A stretch of 10,935 bases of DNA from Thermoguttaceae bacterium (GCA_024653385.1 JANLFZ010000079.1:1-10935), one strand, 5' to 3'; counted from the stretch's first letter, positions 1-6,776 are shown. Numbers and translations are program-made. The notes: generated by a model from the letters alone, not told the origin.

Positions 1-831
1 ACCACGGTCGAGGAGTTGCGACGCCGCATCGGCAGCGTGCGACGCGACGGCCGGAAGATCGGCCTGGTCCCGACGATGGGGGCCCTTCATGACGGACATT
101 TGAGTCTGGTTCGCGCTTCGCGTGCCGAATGCGGTTTCACCGTGGTCACGATCTACGTGAACCCCAGCCAGTTCGGACCCAATGAGGATTACCGCCGCTA
201 TCCGCGGACCCTCCAGGCCGATCTCGATCTGCTGGCCGGGTGGGCCGACCTGGTCTTCGCGCCGGATAACCAAGAGGTCTATCCCCCGGGGTTTTCCACC
301 TGGGTCGAAGTGGGGTCCGTGGCGGAACCGTTCGAGGGCGAGTTCCGGCCAACGCATTTCCGCGGGGTGGCCACGATCGTGCTGAAGCTCTTCAACATGG
401 TGGGGGCCGATGTCGCCTATTTCGGCCAGAAGGACTATCAGCAGGCCAAGGTCATCCAGCGCATGGTCGAAGACTTGAACGTTCCGATCGAGCTGCGCGT
501 GTGTCCGATCGTGCGCGAGCCCGACGGACTGGCCATGAGTTCGCGCAATGCCTATCTGAACCCCGGCGAACGCCGCCAGGCGGCCGTGCTTTGCCAGGGC
601 TTGCGCATCGCCCAGAACCTGGTTGCCGAAGGCCGCCGTGACGCCGGCGAGATTCTCGAGCGCGTGCGCGCGGCGATCCAGGCCGCGCCCGATGCCCGGA
701 TCGACTACGTGGCGCTGGCCGACCCCGAGACGCTCGAGCCGGTTTCGGCGGTCGAGGGTCGCACGGTGCTGCTCTTGGCCGTGCGGATCGGCGCCACGCG
801 GCTGATCGACAACTGCATCCTGGAGCCCTGA
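1..831 (+). CDS. panC: Pantoate--beta-alanine ligase (pantothenate synthetase), 5'-truncated by the window edge
   Basis: Joins pantoate and beta-alanine with ATP through a pantoyl-adenylate intermediate to give pantothenate, the CoA precursor; cytoplasmic. The reading frame is open from base 1 (276 codons visible), so the true start lies upstream; the first TTG at 16 is unlikely to be the start because family homology already runs through it. Counting from the first visible codon: VPTMGALHDGH at 23-33 contains the HxGH nucleotidyl-transferase signature, YVNPSQFGPNEDY at 52-64, a THFRGV segment at 118-123, GQKDYQQ at 142-148 and the KMSKS-like MSSRN at 179-183. All are canonical for PanC and in the usual order and spacing, and the C-terminal domain ends normally (LIDNCILEP). 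The length fits the family (about 280 residues) with only a few residues missing. It is followed two bases later by lgt, so the two probably share a transcript. Nothing appears broken. Confidence 0.96.
   Translation, partial: TTVEELRRRIGSVRRDGRKIGLVPTMGALHDGHLSLVRASRAECGFTVVTIYVNPSQFGPNEDYRRYPRTLQADLDLLAGWADLVFAPDNQEVYPPGFSTWVEVGSVAEPFEGEFRPTHFRGVATIVLKLFNMVGADVAYFGQKDYQQAKVIQRMVEDLNVPIELRVCPIVREPDGLAMSSRNAYLNPGERRQAAVLCQGLRIAQNLVAEGRRDAGEILERVRAAIQAAPDARIDYVALADPETLEPVSAVEGRTVLLLAVRIGATRLIDNCILEP
822..825 (+). promoter_or_regulatory. Shine-Dalgarno for lgt, inside the end of panC
   Basis: GGAG lies eight bases upstream of the GTG at 834, within the last codons of panC. It supports the GTG start of lgt and suggests coupling of the two genes; the panC stop (829-831) is only two bases before the GTG. 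Confidence 0.6.
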
Positions 832-833
832 TT

Positions 834-2138
834 GTGCAACAGACGCTGTTTTTCATCCCCGAGCGGATCGGCGGCGTGCCGGTCTTCGGTTTTGGAGTGT
901 TGCTGGCCGTCTGGGCCGCGGCAAGCCTGGCGTGGATGCTGTACGCCTTGGTTCGGTACGGATGGCGCAACGCCGAGACGTGGAATCATGCGCTCTTGTT
1001 GGCGGTGCTCGGAGTCGTGATCTGGCAGGTGATGCCGCGAATTGCCGTCCCCGGACAAGGACTGCCCGTCCGCGGATACGGCGTGCTTCTGTTGTTGGGG
1101 ATCCTCGCGGGGACGGGCCTGACGGTCTGGCGCGGGCGGCGCGTCGGGCTCGACGGCGAAAAAGTCGCCACGCTCTGTTTCTGGGGCGTGGTCTGCGGAA
1201 TCATCGGATCGCGGGCCTTTTATGTCATTCAGTACTGGCCCGATTTCCAGAGGCCGACCCTCGGTCAGACCCTGGGAGCCATCGTCAACATCACCCAAGG
1301 CGGAATCGTCGTCTACGGCGCCCTGATTGGCGGACTCGTGGGATTCGCGGTCTACGGAATCAAGGAGAAGATGCCTTTGTTGGCCTCGCTGGACCTCCTG
1401 GCCCCGGGAATGCTCCTGGGCCTGGCGATCGGCCGGGTGGGGTGCTTTCTGAACGGCTGTTGCTTCGGCGGGGCCTGCGATCTGCCCTGGGCCGTGCGAT
1501 TCCCGGCGGGCTCGCCGCCGTACCTCCACCAGGCCGAGCACGGCGACTTGTTCCTTCAGGGGCTGCGGATCGCGGGCAGTCCCGAGGCGCCGCCAATCAT
1601 CGCCGAGGTCGAGCCCGGGTCTGCCGCAGCGGAGCAAGGCCTGGCGCCGGGCCAACGGGTCACCTCGATCAACGGCCTGGCGGTGGAAACGGTGCAAGCG
1701 GCCAACGACGCCCTGCTGAAGACCGCGCTGCAAGTACAACCCGTCACGCTCTCGGTCGCCGGGCGCGAAACGCCGGCCCGGTGGTCGCCTGCCCCACTGC
1801 CGGGGAGGTCCCTTCCGATCCACCCCACCCAGCTGTATAGCGCCATCGACGCCCTGGTGCTGTGCTTGTTCCTTCTGGCGTACGATCCCTTCCGCCGCCG
1901 CGACGGCGAGCTGTTGGCGATGTTCTTGACGTTGTACCCCGTCACCCGCTTCCTCATGGAGCAGATCCGCACCGACGAGGCCAAAGTGTGGATTACCCAT
2001 CTGACGATCGGCCAGGTGTTCAGCGTGGGCATCCTGGCAATGGCGATCGCGCTTTGGGGGTTTCTGCTGACCAGAGCGCCTGCCAAGGCGTTCTGCCCCG
2101 AACCGGTCACCGCGCGGCAACCGACGCCACGGCCTTGA
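834..2138 (+). CDS. lgt: Prolipoprotein diacylglyceryl transferase with an inserted PDZ domain and an extended N-terminus
   Basis: Inner-membrane enzyme that moves diacylglycerol from phosphatidylglycerol to the lipobox cysteine of prolipoproteins, the first step of lipoprotein maturation. The GTG start is two bases after panC with GGAG upstream. The protein has 434 residues, well above the roughly 260-300 usual for Lgt. Visible core: LPVRGYGVLLLLGILAG at 78-93 (family N-terminal membrane helix), TQGGIVVYGALIGG at 154-167, the signature GRVGCFLNGCCFG at 200-212 (equivalents of E. coli R143 and N146), IHPTQLYSAID at 329-339, and the late TRF..EQIR at 371-379 (R and E of the active-site region). 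Two additions stand out. Residues about 253-312 read as a PDZ domain (IIAEVEPGSAAAEQGLAPGQ, then a SINGLAV strand) placed between the signature and the HPTQ motif. Residues about 1-75 add a further hydrophobic unit resembling the core N-terminus. The histidine equivalent to E. coli H103 is tyrosine (Y161). The frame is intact throughout, so this is not an assembly fusion. Confidence 0.95.
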   Translation: MQQTLFFIPERIGGVPVFGFGVLLAVWAAASLAWMLYALVRYGWRNAETWNHALLLAVLGVVIWQVMPRIAVPGQGLPVRGYGVLLLLGILAGTGLTVWRGRRVGLDGEKVATLCFWGVVCGIIGSRAFYVIQYWPDFQRPTLGQTLGAIVNITQGGIVVYGALIGGLVGFAVYGIKEKMPLLASLDLLAPGMLLGLAIGRVGCFLNGCCFGGACDLPWAVRFPAGSPPYLHQAEHGDLFLQGLRIAGSPEAPPIIAEVEPGSAAAEQGLAPGQRVTSINGLAVETVQAANDALLKTALQVQPVTLSVAGRETPARWSPAPLPGRSLPIHPTQLYSAIDALVLCLFLLAYDPFRRRDGELLAMFLTLYPVTRFLMEQIRTDEAKVWITHLTIGQVFSVGILAMAIALWGFLLTRAPAKAFCPEPVTARQPTPRP

Positions 2139-3093
2139 GGTTTGCCAGCGGTGTGCCAAGCGGGATGGCACACTCGGGACCAACGATGTCGATGCCGGCC
2201 ACAAGCGCGGCTTCGGCGTCGGCTCGGATCTCGTCGGGCGTGCCGCGCAGCAGCTTGTAGTTGCTGATGCCGCCCATCAGCGCCAGCGCGCCCCCGGCCA
2301 GCTTGCGAACCTCCTCCGGCGTGCCGGTCTTGGTGTCCCAGTGGAAGCAGGCCAGTCCGGTCTGGGCAATCATGCCGATGCGGTCGGCGGTATTGCCGCA
2401 AATGTGCAGGATGACGGGCACGGGAATCTCTTGCGCCAGCCGGCGGTGCAAAGGAAGCAGAAACGTCTCGTAAGCCCGCGGGCTGCATAGGTCTCGCGTC
2501 GCATGATCGGCCAACAGCAGGCAGTCGGCCCCGGCGTCGATCTGCGCCCGCGCAAACCGCAGGGTGACTTCCGTCAAGCGGTCGAGAATGCGCCGGGTCT
2601 GGCCCGGATCGTCCAGGGTGCCGATGAGGAACCCCTCGACGCCGAAGTAGTGGTACCCTTGCGTCCATCCGCCGAAGACCTTGCCGCAGACGGCCGCCGC
2701 CTCGCCGAGCCGCTTCTTCAACAGCGCGATCGACTCCAGCGGAACGCGGCACGCGGGCCGATCCAAGAGGTCGGCCGGAATGCGGATGTCGTCTTCCGTG
2801 CGGAAGATGGGTTTTCCGCAGACGGGCATGGCGTCGGGGCCACCCCACTGGACCGCCGAACCCATCGCCGCCGCCTCGTGGCACACCGAGAACAGGGGCA
2901 TGACCACGTCGAACCCCAGCAGCGTATGGCCGGCCATCGCCAAGGCCGTCATCTTCTCGGCGTCGAGATGGGCCTCGGGAAAGAACGCCCCGACACTCTC
3001 CATCAGCTCGCGGCAGACAATCGACGTGCCCGTGCCGTACACGGGCCGGGCGTTCTTTCGCCTCAAGGCATCGAGAAAGTCGCGTCGGCTCAT
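2107..3093 (-). CDS. MtaA/CmuA-type methyltransferase-like protein of the uroporphyrinogen decarboxylase superfamily
   Basis: A 328-residue TIM-barrel protein of the UroD superfamily. The ATG at 3093 is chosen because it overlaps the stop of the upstream isomerase-like gene as ATGA and begins MSRRDFLDALRRK, a typical family start; the frame stays open further upstream only within that neighbour. Visible features: GGPDAMP at 84-90, the LLLADHATRDLCSP stretch at 192-205, VILHICGN at 227-234 and GPECAIPLGTP at 305-315. H230, C232 and C308 match the H-x-C...C zinc site of cobamide-dependent methyltransferases such as MtaA, which activates the thiol that accepts a corrinoid-bound methyl group. Haem-pathway HemE does not use this site, so a HemE role is unlikely. 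No corrinoid protein is visible in the window, so substrate and acceptor are unknown; methyl transfer is inferred from family and zinc ligands. The last 32 bases overlap the 3' end of lgt in convergent orientation. Confidence 0.85.
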   Translation of the reverse strand: MSRRDFLDALRRKNARPVYGTGTSIVCRELMESVGAFFPEAHLDAEKMTALAMAGHTLLGFDVVMPLFSVCHEAAAMGSAVQWGGPDAMPVCGKPIFRTEDDIRIPADLLDRPACRVPLESIALLKKRLGEAAAVCGKVFGGWTQGYHYFGVEGFLIGTLDDPGQTRRILDRLTEVTLRFARAQIDAGADCLLLADHATRDLCSPRAYETFLLPLHRRLAQEIPVPVILHICGNTADRIGMIAQTGLACFHWDTKTGTPEEVRKLAGGALALMGGISNYKLLRGTPDEIRADAEAALVAGIDIVGPECAIPLGTPLANLKAVASVAAR

Positions 3094-3980
3094 GCGCGGG
3101 TCCACTCGTTGATCTTCGCCAGGCTCCGGGCTGCCGCGCGGTCGAGGTTCTCCACGCTGCCGCCACCTCGCAGCGGCGAGCACATCTCATAGGCCACATA
3201 GCCCTCGAAGCCCCCCTCGCGCAGTCCCGCGAAAAAGCCCTCGAGATCCAGAAACCCCTCGCCCAACGGTACCGCCCGGGTCATGTCGTCCAGCCGCCGG
3301 TAGTTGACCAGGCCGGGCAGATAGACGTAGCGGGGAAGGCGCACGTAGTCGGCCAGGGTGGTCTGAATCATGCGCGGGGCGAGGCGCCGGGCAGCCGTTC
3401 GGAGGTCCTCGCCGTGCAGGGCCGGCGCCCAGGGGTCGAACATCGCCCGGCAGTTCGGGTGCCCGACATCGTCGAGAAACTCGAGGTAGGCGTCCACGCC
3501 CACGCCCACGTCGTGATGGTTCTGCACGCCAAGGACCACGCCGCAGTCGGCGGCCACGGCCGCGCACTCGCGCACGGCCCGAACGCAAAGGTCCCAGTCG
3601 CGCGCGGCCCCCTCGGGTTCGGTGGCGTAGCCCGTGAAGATCCGCACGATCTTGGCCCCCAGGCGTCTGGCTAGTTGCGCCAGCGATCGCACGTAGGCCA
3701 CCTGGATCTCGACCGAGGGTACTTCGGTGTCGCGACCCATGGTGAAGTTCGTGTACCCGGCCACGGTGGCGATCTCGACCCCGGCCGTCGTGGCCACTCG
3801 GCGGATCTCTTCCACCTGTCGGTCGTCGGTGTCGAGCACCGACAGGTGCGGGCGCTTGCCCATCAACTCGACCGCGGGATAACCGAGCGACGCGGCCTTC
3901 ATCAAGAACTCGGTCACGGTCAGCCGGGCCTGGCCCCACAGGCCCGCGTAGCTCACCGAGAACAGCGTGGGCGTCATCAT
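3090..3980 (-). CDS. Xylose-isomerase-like TIM-barrel protein (sugar phosphate isomerase/epimerase family)
   Basis: A 296-residue AP_endonuc_2/xylose-isomerase-like TIM-barrel protein, a family that isomerises or epimerises sugars, inosose-type compounds and related substrates with a bound divalent metal. The ATG at 3980 is preferred because GGAGG sits eight bases upstream; a second in-frame ATG follows immediately at 3977. Visible motifs: FSVSYAGLWGQARLTVTEFL at 7-26, YPAVELMGKRPHLSVLD at 34-50, VLGVQNHHDVGVG at 149-161, AMFDPWAP at 179-186, and GYVAYEMCSPLRGGG at 260-274. D182 and E265 sit where metal ligands are expected; the position that is often glutamate (E-N-H) is glutamine here (Q153). 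There is no signal peptide, so it is probably cytoplasmic. Its stop overlaps the start of the MtaA-like gene (ATGA), implying a coupled pair acting on the same compound. The specific substrate cannot be told from sequence. Confidence 0.85.
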   Translation of the reverse strand: MMTPTLFSVSYAGLWGQARLTVTEFLMKAASLGYPAVELMGKRPHLSVLDTDDRQVEEIRRVATTAGVEIATVAGYTNFTMGRDTEVPSVEIQVAYVRSLAQLARRLGAKIVRIFTGYATEPEGAARDWDLCVRAVRECAAVAADCGVVLGVQNHHDVGVGVDAYLEFLDDVGHPNCRAMFDPWAPALHGEDLRTAARRLAPRMIQTTLADYVRLPRYVYLPGLVNYRRLDDMTRAVPLGEGFLDLEGFFAGLREGGFEGYVAYEMCSPLRGGGSVENLDRAAARSLAKINEWTRA

Positions 3981-3988
3981 GGATTGAA

Positions 3989-3993
3989 CCTCC
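3989..3993 (-). promoter_or_regulatory. Shine-Dalgarno fixing the start of the isomerase-like gene
   Basis: On the minus strand GGAGG stands eight bases before the ATG at 3980. The frame is open up to 4145, so this site argues against an extended N-terminus that would run into the divergent upstream region. Confidence 0.65.
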
Positions 3994-4039
3994 GAAGAAG
4001 CTCCGCCCGGCCCATCCCTCAAAAAGGCCGGCCGGGTGC

Positions 4040-4045
4040 TATACT
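4040..4045 (+). promoter_or_regulatory. Possible -10 box (TATACT) upstream of the PPK2 gene
   Basis: TATACT in the divergent 176-base region (3981-4156) matches the sigma-70 -10 consensus at five of six bases and is about 110 bases upstream of the PPK2 start. No good -35 hexamer lies 16-18 bases upstream of it. The assignment is tentative, and the same region must also hold the promoter of the divergent isomerase-like gene, which I could not identify. Confidence 0.3.
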
Positions 4046-4145
4046 TGGGTGGAACCGCGCGCCGGACCAACCGGGTTGACACGGCCTTCCGTGCCAGCCA
4101 GACGCCGGTTTCGTGGATTGTCCGCTCATCCAGTCGGCTGGGCAA

Positions 4146-4152
4146 GAGGGGG
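4146..4152 (+). promoter_or_regulatory. Purine-rich ribosome binding site for the PPK2 gene
   Basis: GAGGGGG lies four bases before the ATG at 4157. It favours this start over the in-frame ATG at 4049, whose extra 36 residues (Arg/Pro-rich) do not look like family sequence. Confidence 0.5.
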
Positions 4153-4156
4153 ACCT

Positions 4157-5638
4157 ATGCTCGAATTGATCGATCTCGACCGCGAAATCTCGAAGGAGCA
4201 GTACGACCAGGTCTTCCCCGCGATGGAAGCCCAGTTGGGCCAGTGCCAGCGCGAGGCCCGCGCGAGCGGCGTCCCGATGGTCGTCGTCTTCGAAGGGTGG
4301 GACGCGGCAGGCAAGGGGACGCTCATCAACCGGCTCGCCCTGGCCCTCGATCCGCGCGGCTTCAAGGTCTGCACCAACGGGACTTCCGACGAAGGCGAAC
4401 GGCTGCGCCCCTGGTTGTGGCGCTATTGGAACGAGTTGCCTGCCGCCGGCGCCATGGTCATCTTCGACCGCTCGTGGTATCGGCGATTGCTCGAAAACCG
4501 CGTCGAAGGCGAGGCCCCGGGGCGCGACCGGCCCGAGTATGAAGACATCCAGGAGTTCGAACGCCAGTTGACCGACTCGGGCGTGGTGCTCGTGAAGTTC
4601 TGGCTGCACATCAGCCGCAAGGAGCAGAAGCGCCGGCTTCGGGCGCTGGCCAAGGATCCCGACACGGCATGGCGCGTGGGCAAACGGGAACGCCGCCAGC
4701 ACCGGCACTACGACGAGTGGCTCTTGGCGGTCGAGGAAATGCTCCATCGCACCAGCACCCCCTATGCCCCCTGGACCGTCGTCGAGGCCACGCAAGATCG
4801 CTTCGCGCGCGTCAAGGTCTTCGAGACGGTCTTGACGGCCTTGCGTCAGGAACTGGATCGCCGAGCCAACGAACCCCCGCCGAAAAAACGGCCCATGCCG
4901 CTTCCCGACGACTCCCCGACCCGGCGCCAAACCGTGCTCGACCGCGTCGATCTGACCCTCAGCCTGCCGCGCCCGACCTACGACCAAGAACTCGGCAAGC
5001 TCCAGGAGCGGCTTTTCGAGCTGGAACACCGCCTCTACACCGCGAGGGTCCCGGCCGTGATCGTGTACGAAGGTTGGGACGCCTCCGGCAAGGGGGGCAA
5101 CATTCGTCGTCTGGCCGCCGGACTCGATCCCCGCGGCTACGAGGTCATTTCCATCGCCGCTCCCACGGCCGAGGAACTTGCCCACCATTACCTCTGGCGG
5201 TTCTGGCGCCGCGTGCCCAAGGCGGGCCACATCGCCATTTTCGACCGCTCGTGGTACGGGCGCGTGCTCGTCGAGCGCGTCGAAGGCTTCTGCACCGACG
5301 ACGAGTGGCGTCGGGCCTACCGGGAAATCAACGAGTTCGAACGCCAATTGACCCAGTTCGGCACGGTGATGGTCAAGCTGTGGCTTCACATCGATCAGGA
5401 CGAGCAACTCCGCCGCTTCGAGGCCAGGAAACAAGAAAAACGCTGGAAGATCGGCGAGGAAGACTGGCGAAACCGCGAGAAATGGCGGCAATACGAAATC
5501 GCGGTCACCGAGATGCTCGAACGGACCAGCACCACCTACGCGCCGTGGACGATCGTCGAGGCCAACGACAAACTCTATGGGCGGATCAAATCGCTTCGGA
5601 CCGTAGCCGACGCCATCGAGGCGGGACTCAAGACGTGA
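4157..5638 (+). CDS. pap: Tandem-domain polyphosphate kinase 2, polyphosphate:AMP phosphotransferase
   Basis: Transfers phosphate from polyphosphate to a nucleotide; the two-domain (class II) PPK2 proteins characterised to date act on AMP to give ADP. The protein is 493 residues, matching that class. The N-terminal PPK2 domain (about 15-235) has Walker A GWDAAGKG at 47-54 and Walker B FDRSWY at 103-108. The C-terminal domain (about 275-490) has GWDASGKG at 306-313 and FDRSWYGR at 362-369. Each domain repeats the same landmarks: LDPRG, NEFERQL or QEFERQL, KLWLHI or KFWLHI, a basic lid segment, and TSTxYAPWT. A Pro/Arg-rich linker joins them near 236-265. The C-terminal lid (RWKIGEEDWRNREKW) looks closer to the usual PPK2 pattern than the N-terminal one. 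There is no signal peptide, so it is cytoplasmic. It stands alone, divergent from the isomerase-like gene and convergent with a UroD-like gene. Substrate (AMP rather than ADP) is inferred from the domain count. Confidence 0.93.
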   Translation: MLELIDLDREISKEQYDQVFPAMEAQLGQCQREARASGVPMVVVFEGWDAAGKGTLINRLALALDPRGFKVCTNGTSDEGERLRPWLWRYWNELPAAGAMVIFDRSWYRRLLENRVEGEAPGRDRPEYEDIQEFERQLTDSGVVLVKFWLHISRKEQKRRLRALAKDPDTAWRVGKRERRQHRHYDEWLLAVEEMLHRTSTPYAPWTVVEATQDRFARVKVFETVLTALRQELDRRANEPPPKKRPMPLPDDSPTRRQTVLDRVDLTLSLPRPTYDQELGKLQERLFELEHRLYTARVPAVIVYEGWDASGKGGNIRRLAAGLDPRGYEVISIAAPTAEELAHHYLWRFWRRVPKAGHIAIFDRSWYGRVLVERVEGFCTDDEWRRAYREINEFERQLTQFGTVMVKLWLHIDQDEQLRRFEARKQEKRWKIGEEDWRNREKWRQYEIAVTEMLERTSTTYAPWTIVEANDKLYGRIKSLRTVADAIEAGLKT

Positions 5639-5677
5639 ACGGCCACGGGCCTCTTGTCACCCCCCGGGCCAGCCGTT
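5638..5677. terminator. Possible bidirectional hairpin between convergent genes
   Basis: AACGGC at 5638-5643 pairs with GCCGTT at 5672-5677, and inside it GGCC (5648-5651) can pair with GGCC (5667-5670). It fills the 40-base gap between the PPK2 stop and the UroD-like stop, where a shared terminator would be expected. There is no T-tract on either side, so an intrinsic terminator is only a suggestion. Confidence 0.3.
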
Positions 5678-5678
5678 G

Positions 5679-6740
5679 TCACGTCGAGCGCAAGCGCCGG
5701 GCCTCGTCGGCAAATGCCACGACGTTCTCCCATGGCGTCTCGGGCTGGATGCGGTTCGAGGGCATGAGGATCGCACGGCGCTTCGGGCCCACGATGCCCG
5801 CTAGCCTCTGCACCTCGCGCCGCACCGCCTCGGGCGAGCCGAACGGCAGAATCCGCTGCGACGACAACGACGCCGACAGCACGATCGCGTCGCCATACCG
5901 GCCGTAACACGCCTCGAAGTCCATGCACTCGGGTTGCACGGGATGAAGCGCGTGGAAGCCGAGTTCGATGATGTCGGGCACGATCGGCTCGATGTTTCCA
6001 CAACTGTGCAAGAAGAACCTCGCCTGCGGCGCGGCCGCCCTGGCCGCATCGAGCACGCGCCGCCATCGCGGCTTGATGAACCGGCGCCACAGGCGCGGCG
6101 CAATCTGCATGCCGCTCTGCATGCCCACGTCGTCGTAGAAGCACAGCACGTCGATGCCCAATCGGGCCGTGGCCACGGCCAGTTGCTCGGTGTGGCTCGC
6201 GACCTTGTCGAGCACCGCCTCGGCCATCGAAGGATCGGCAGCCAAGTCCATCATGAACTGCTCCATGCCGCGCAGCCACCACGACCACTCGTAAAGGCTC
6301 CCGGCGTAGCCGAACACGGGCAGCCCGGCCGCGTGCCACGCGCGGAGGATCGAGTCGTCGGCCGGGGTTTCGATCCGGGGCGTGGGAAAGGCCTCGACCT
6401 CGTGCGGCAAGCGGGCGGAAGCCAGCGGCGGGAAGATGCGTTCGACGGTCCCTTCGACGCCTCCGGCCCAGTGCCCGATGCCCCACTCGTCGAAGGTCGT
6501 GCCCGGCGGCAACTGTCCGTGCAGCCGCGCCGGGTCATCGCCGCCAAACCGCTGCCCGAGCGAGAACAGGCGGAAGTCGGCCCCGAAATACTCGGCCCAA
6601 TCGTCCCTGCCCGTCTCGGCGCGGAACCGCCGCGCCACCGGCTCCGTCAGGCCGGGAATCGCGCCCACGTCGAACGAGTAGGGGATCCAATCGGGGCAGC
6701 CGCCCGCGAGAAGTCGGTGCAGGTTGTCGCGCGGAGTCAT
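5679..6740 (-). CDS. Uroporphyrinogen decarboxylase-superfamily protein (not HemE), divergent zinc site
   Basis: A 353-residue UroD-superfamily TIM-barrel protein starting MTPRDNLHRLLAGGCPDWIPY, a common opening for this group. The ATG at 6740 is the only sensible start; no Shine-Dalgarno is visible before it. Landmarks: YFGADFRLF at 51-59, LCFYDDVGMQSGMQIAP at 199-215 (the DDxGxQ motif seen in many non-HemE UroD-like proteins), FFLHSCGNIEPIVPDIIELG at 242-261, LHPVQPECMD at 265-274 and MPSNRIQPETPWENV at 326-340. H245 and C247 of an H-x-C zinc site are present, but the C-terminal cysteine expected in MtaA-type enzymes is replaced by the S-N-R-I-Q-P segment, so methyltransferase chemistry is uncertain. 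It lies 71 bases downstream of the HzsA-related gene on the same strand and may be expressed with it. The true function is unknown; members of this family in planctomycetes are mostly annotated only by superfamily. Confidence 0.85.
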   Translation of the reverse strand: MTPRDNLHRLLAGGCPDWIPYSFDVGAIPGLTEPVARRFRAETGRDDWAEYFGADFRLFSLGQRFGGDDPARLHGQLPPGTTFDEWGIGHWAGGVEGTVERIFPPLASARLPHEVEAFPTPRIETPADDSILRAWHAAGLPVFGYAGSLYEWSWWLRGMEQFMMDLAADPSMAEAVLDKVASHTEQLAVATARLGIDVLCFYDDVGMQSGMQIAPRLWRRFIKPRWRRVLDAARAAAPQARFFLHSCGNIEPIVPDIIELGFHALHPVQPECMDFEACYGRYGDAIVLSASLSSQRILPFGSPEAVRREVQRLAGIVGPKRRAILMPSNRIQPETPWENVVAFADEARRLRST

Positions 6741-6776
6741 GGGATGCAACCACGGCGAAACGGCGGGACTGTTCGA

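Noticed and set aside
834..2138. The long Lgt as a sequencing or assembly fusion
   Set aside because: One uninterrupted frame with Lgt motifs on both sides of the PDZ segment in the proper order; a fusion would not split the core so cleanly.
2107..3093. HemE (uroporphyrinogen decarboxylase of haem synthesis)
   Set aside because: The H-x-C...C zinc site and overall motifs fit MtaA/CmuA-type proteins, and there are no haem-pathway neighbours.
4076..4081. Perfect TTGACA as the -35 of a PPK2 promoter
   Set aside because: No acceptable -10 hexamer lies 15-19 bases downstream (the sequence there is CAGACG-like), so the match is probably chance.
705..5491. Several long minus-strand open frames (705-2204, 1556-3199, 4019-5491)
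   Set aside because: They run antisense or out of frame to panC, lgt and the PPK2 gene, or across two genes, are rich in Arg/Pro/Gly/Ala as expected for G+C-rich shadow frames, and show no family motif. The genes they oppose have clear conserved motifs.
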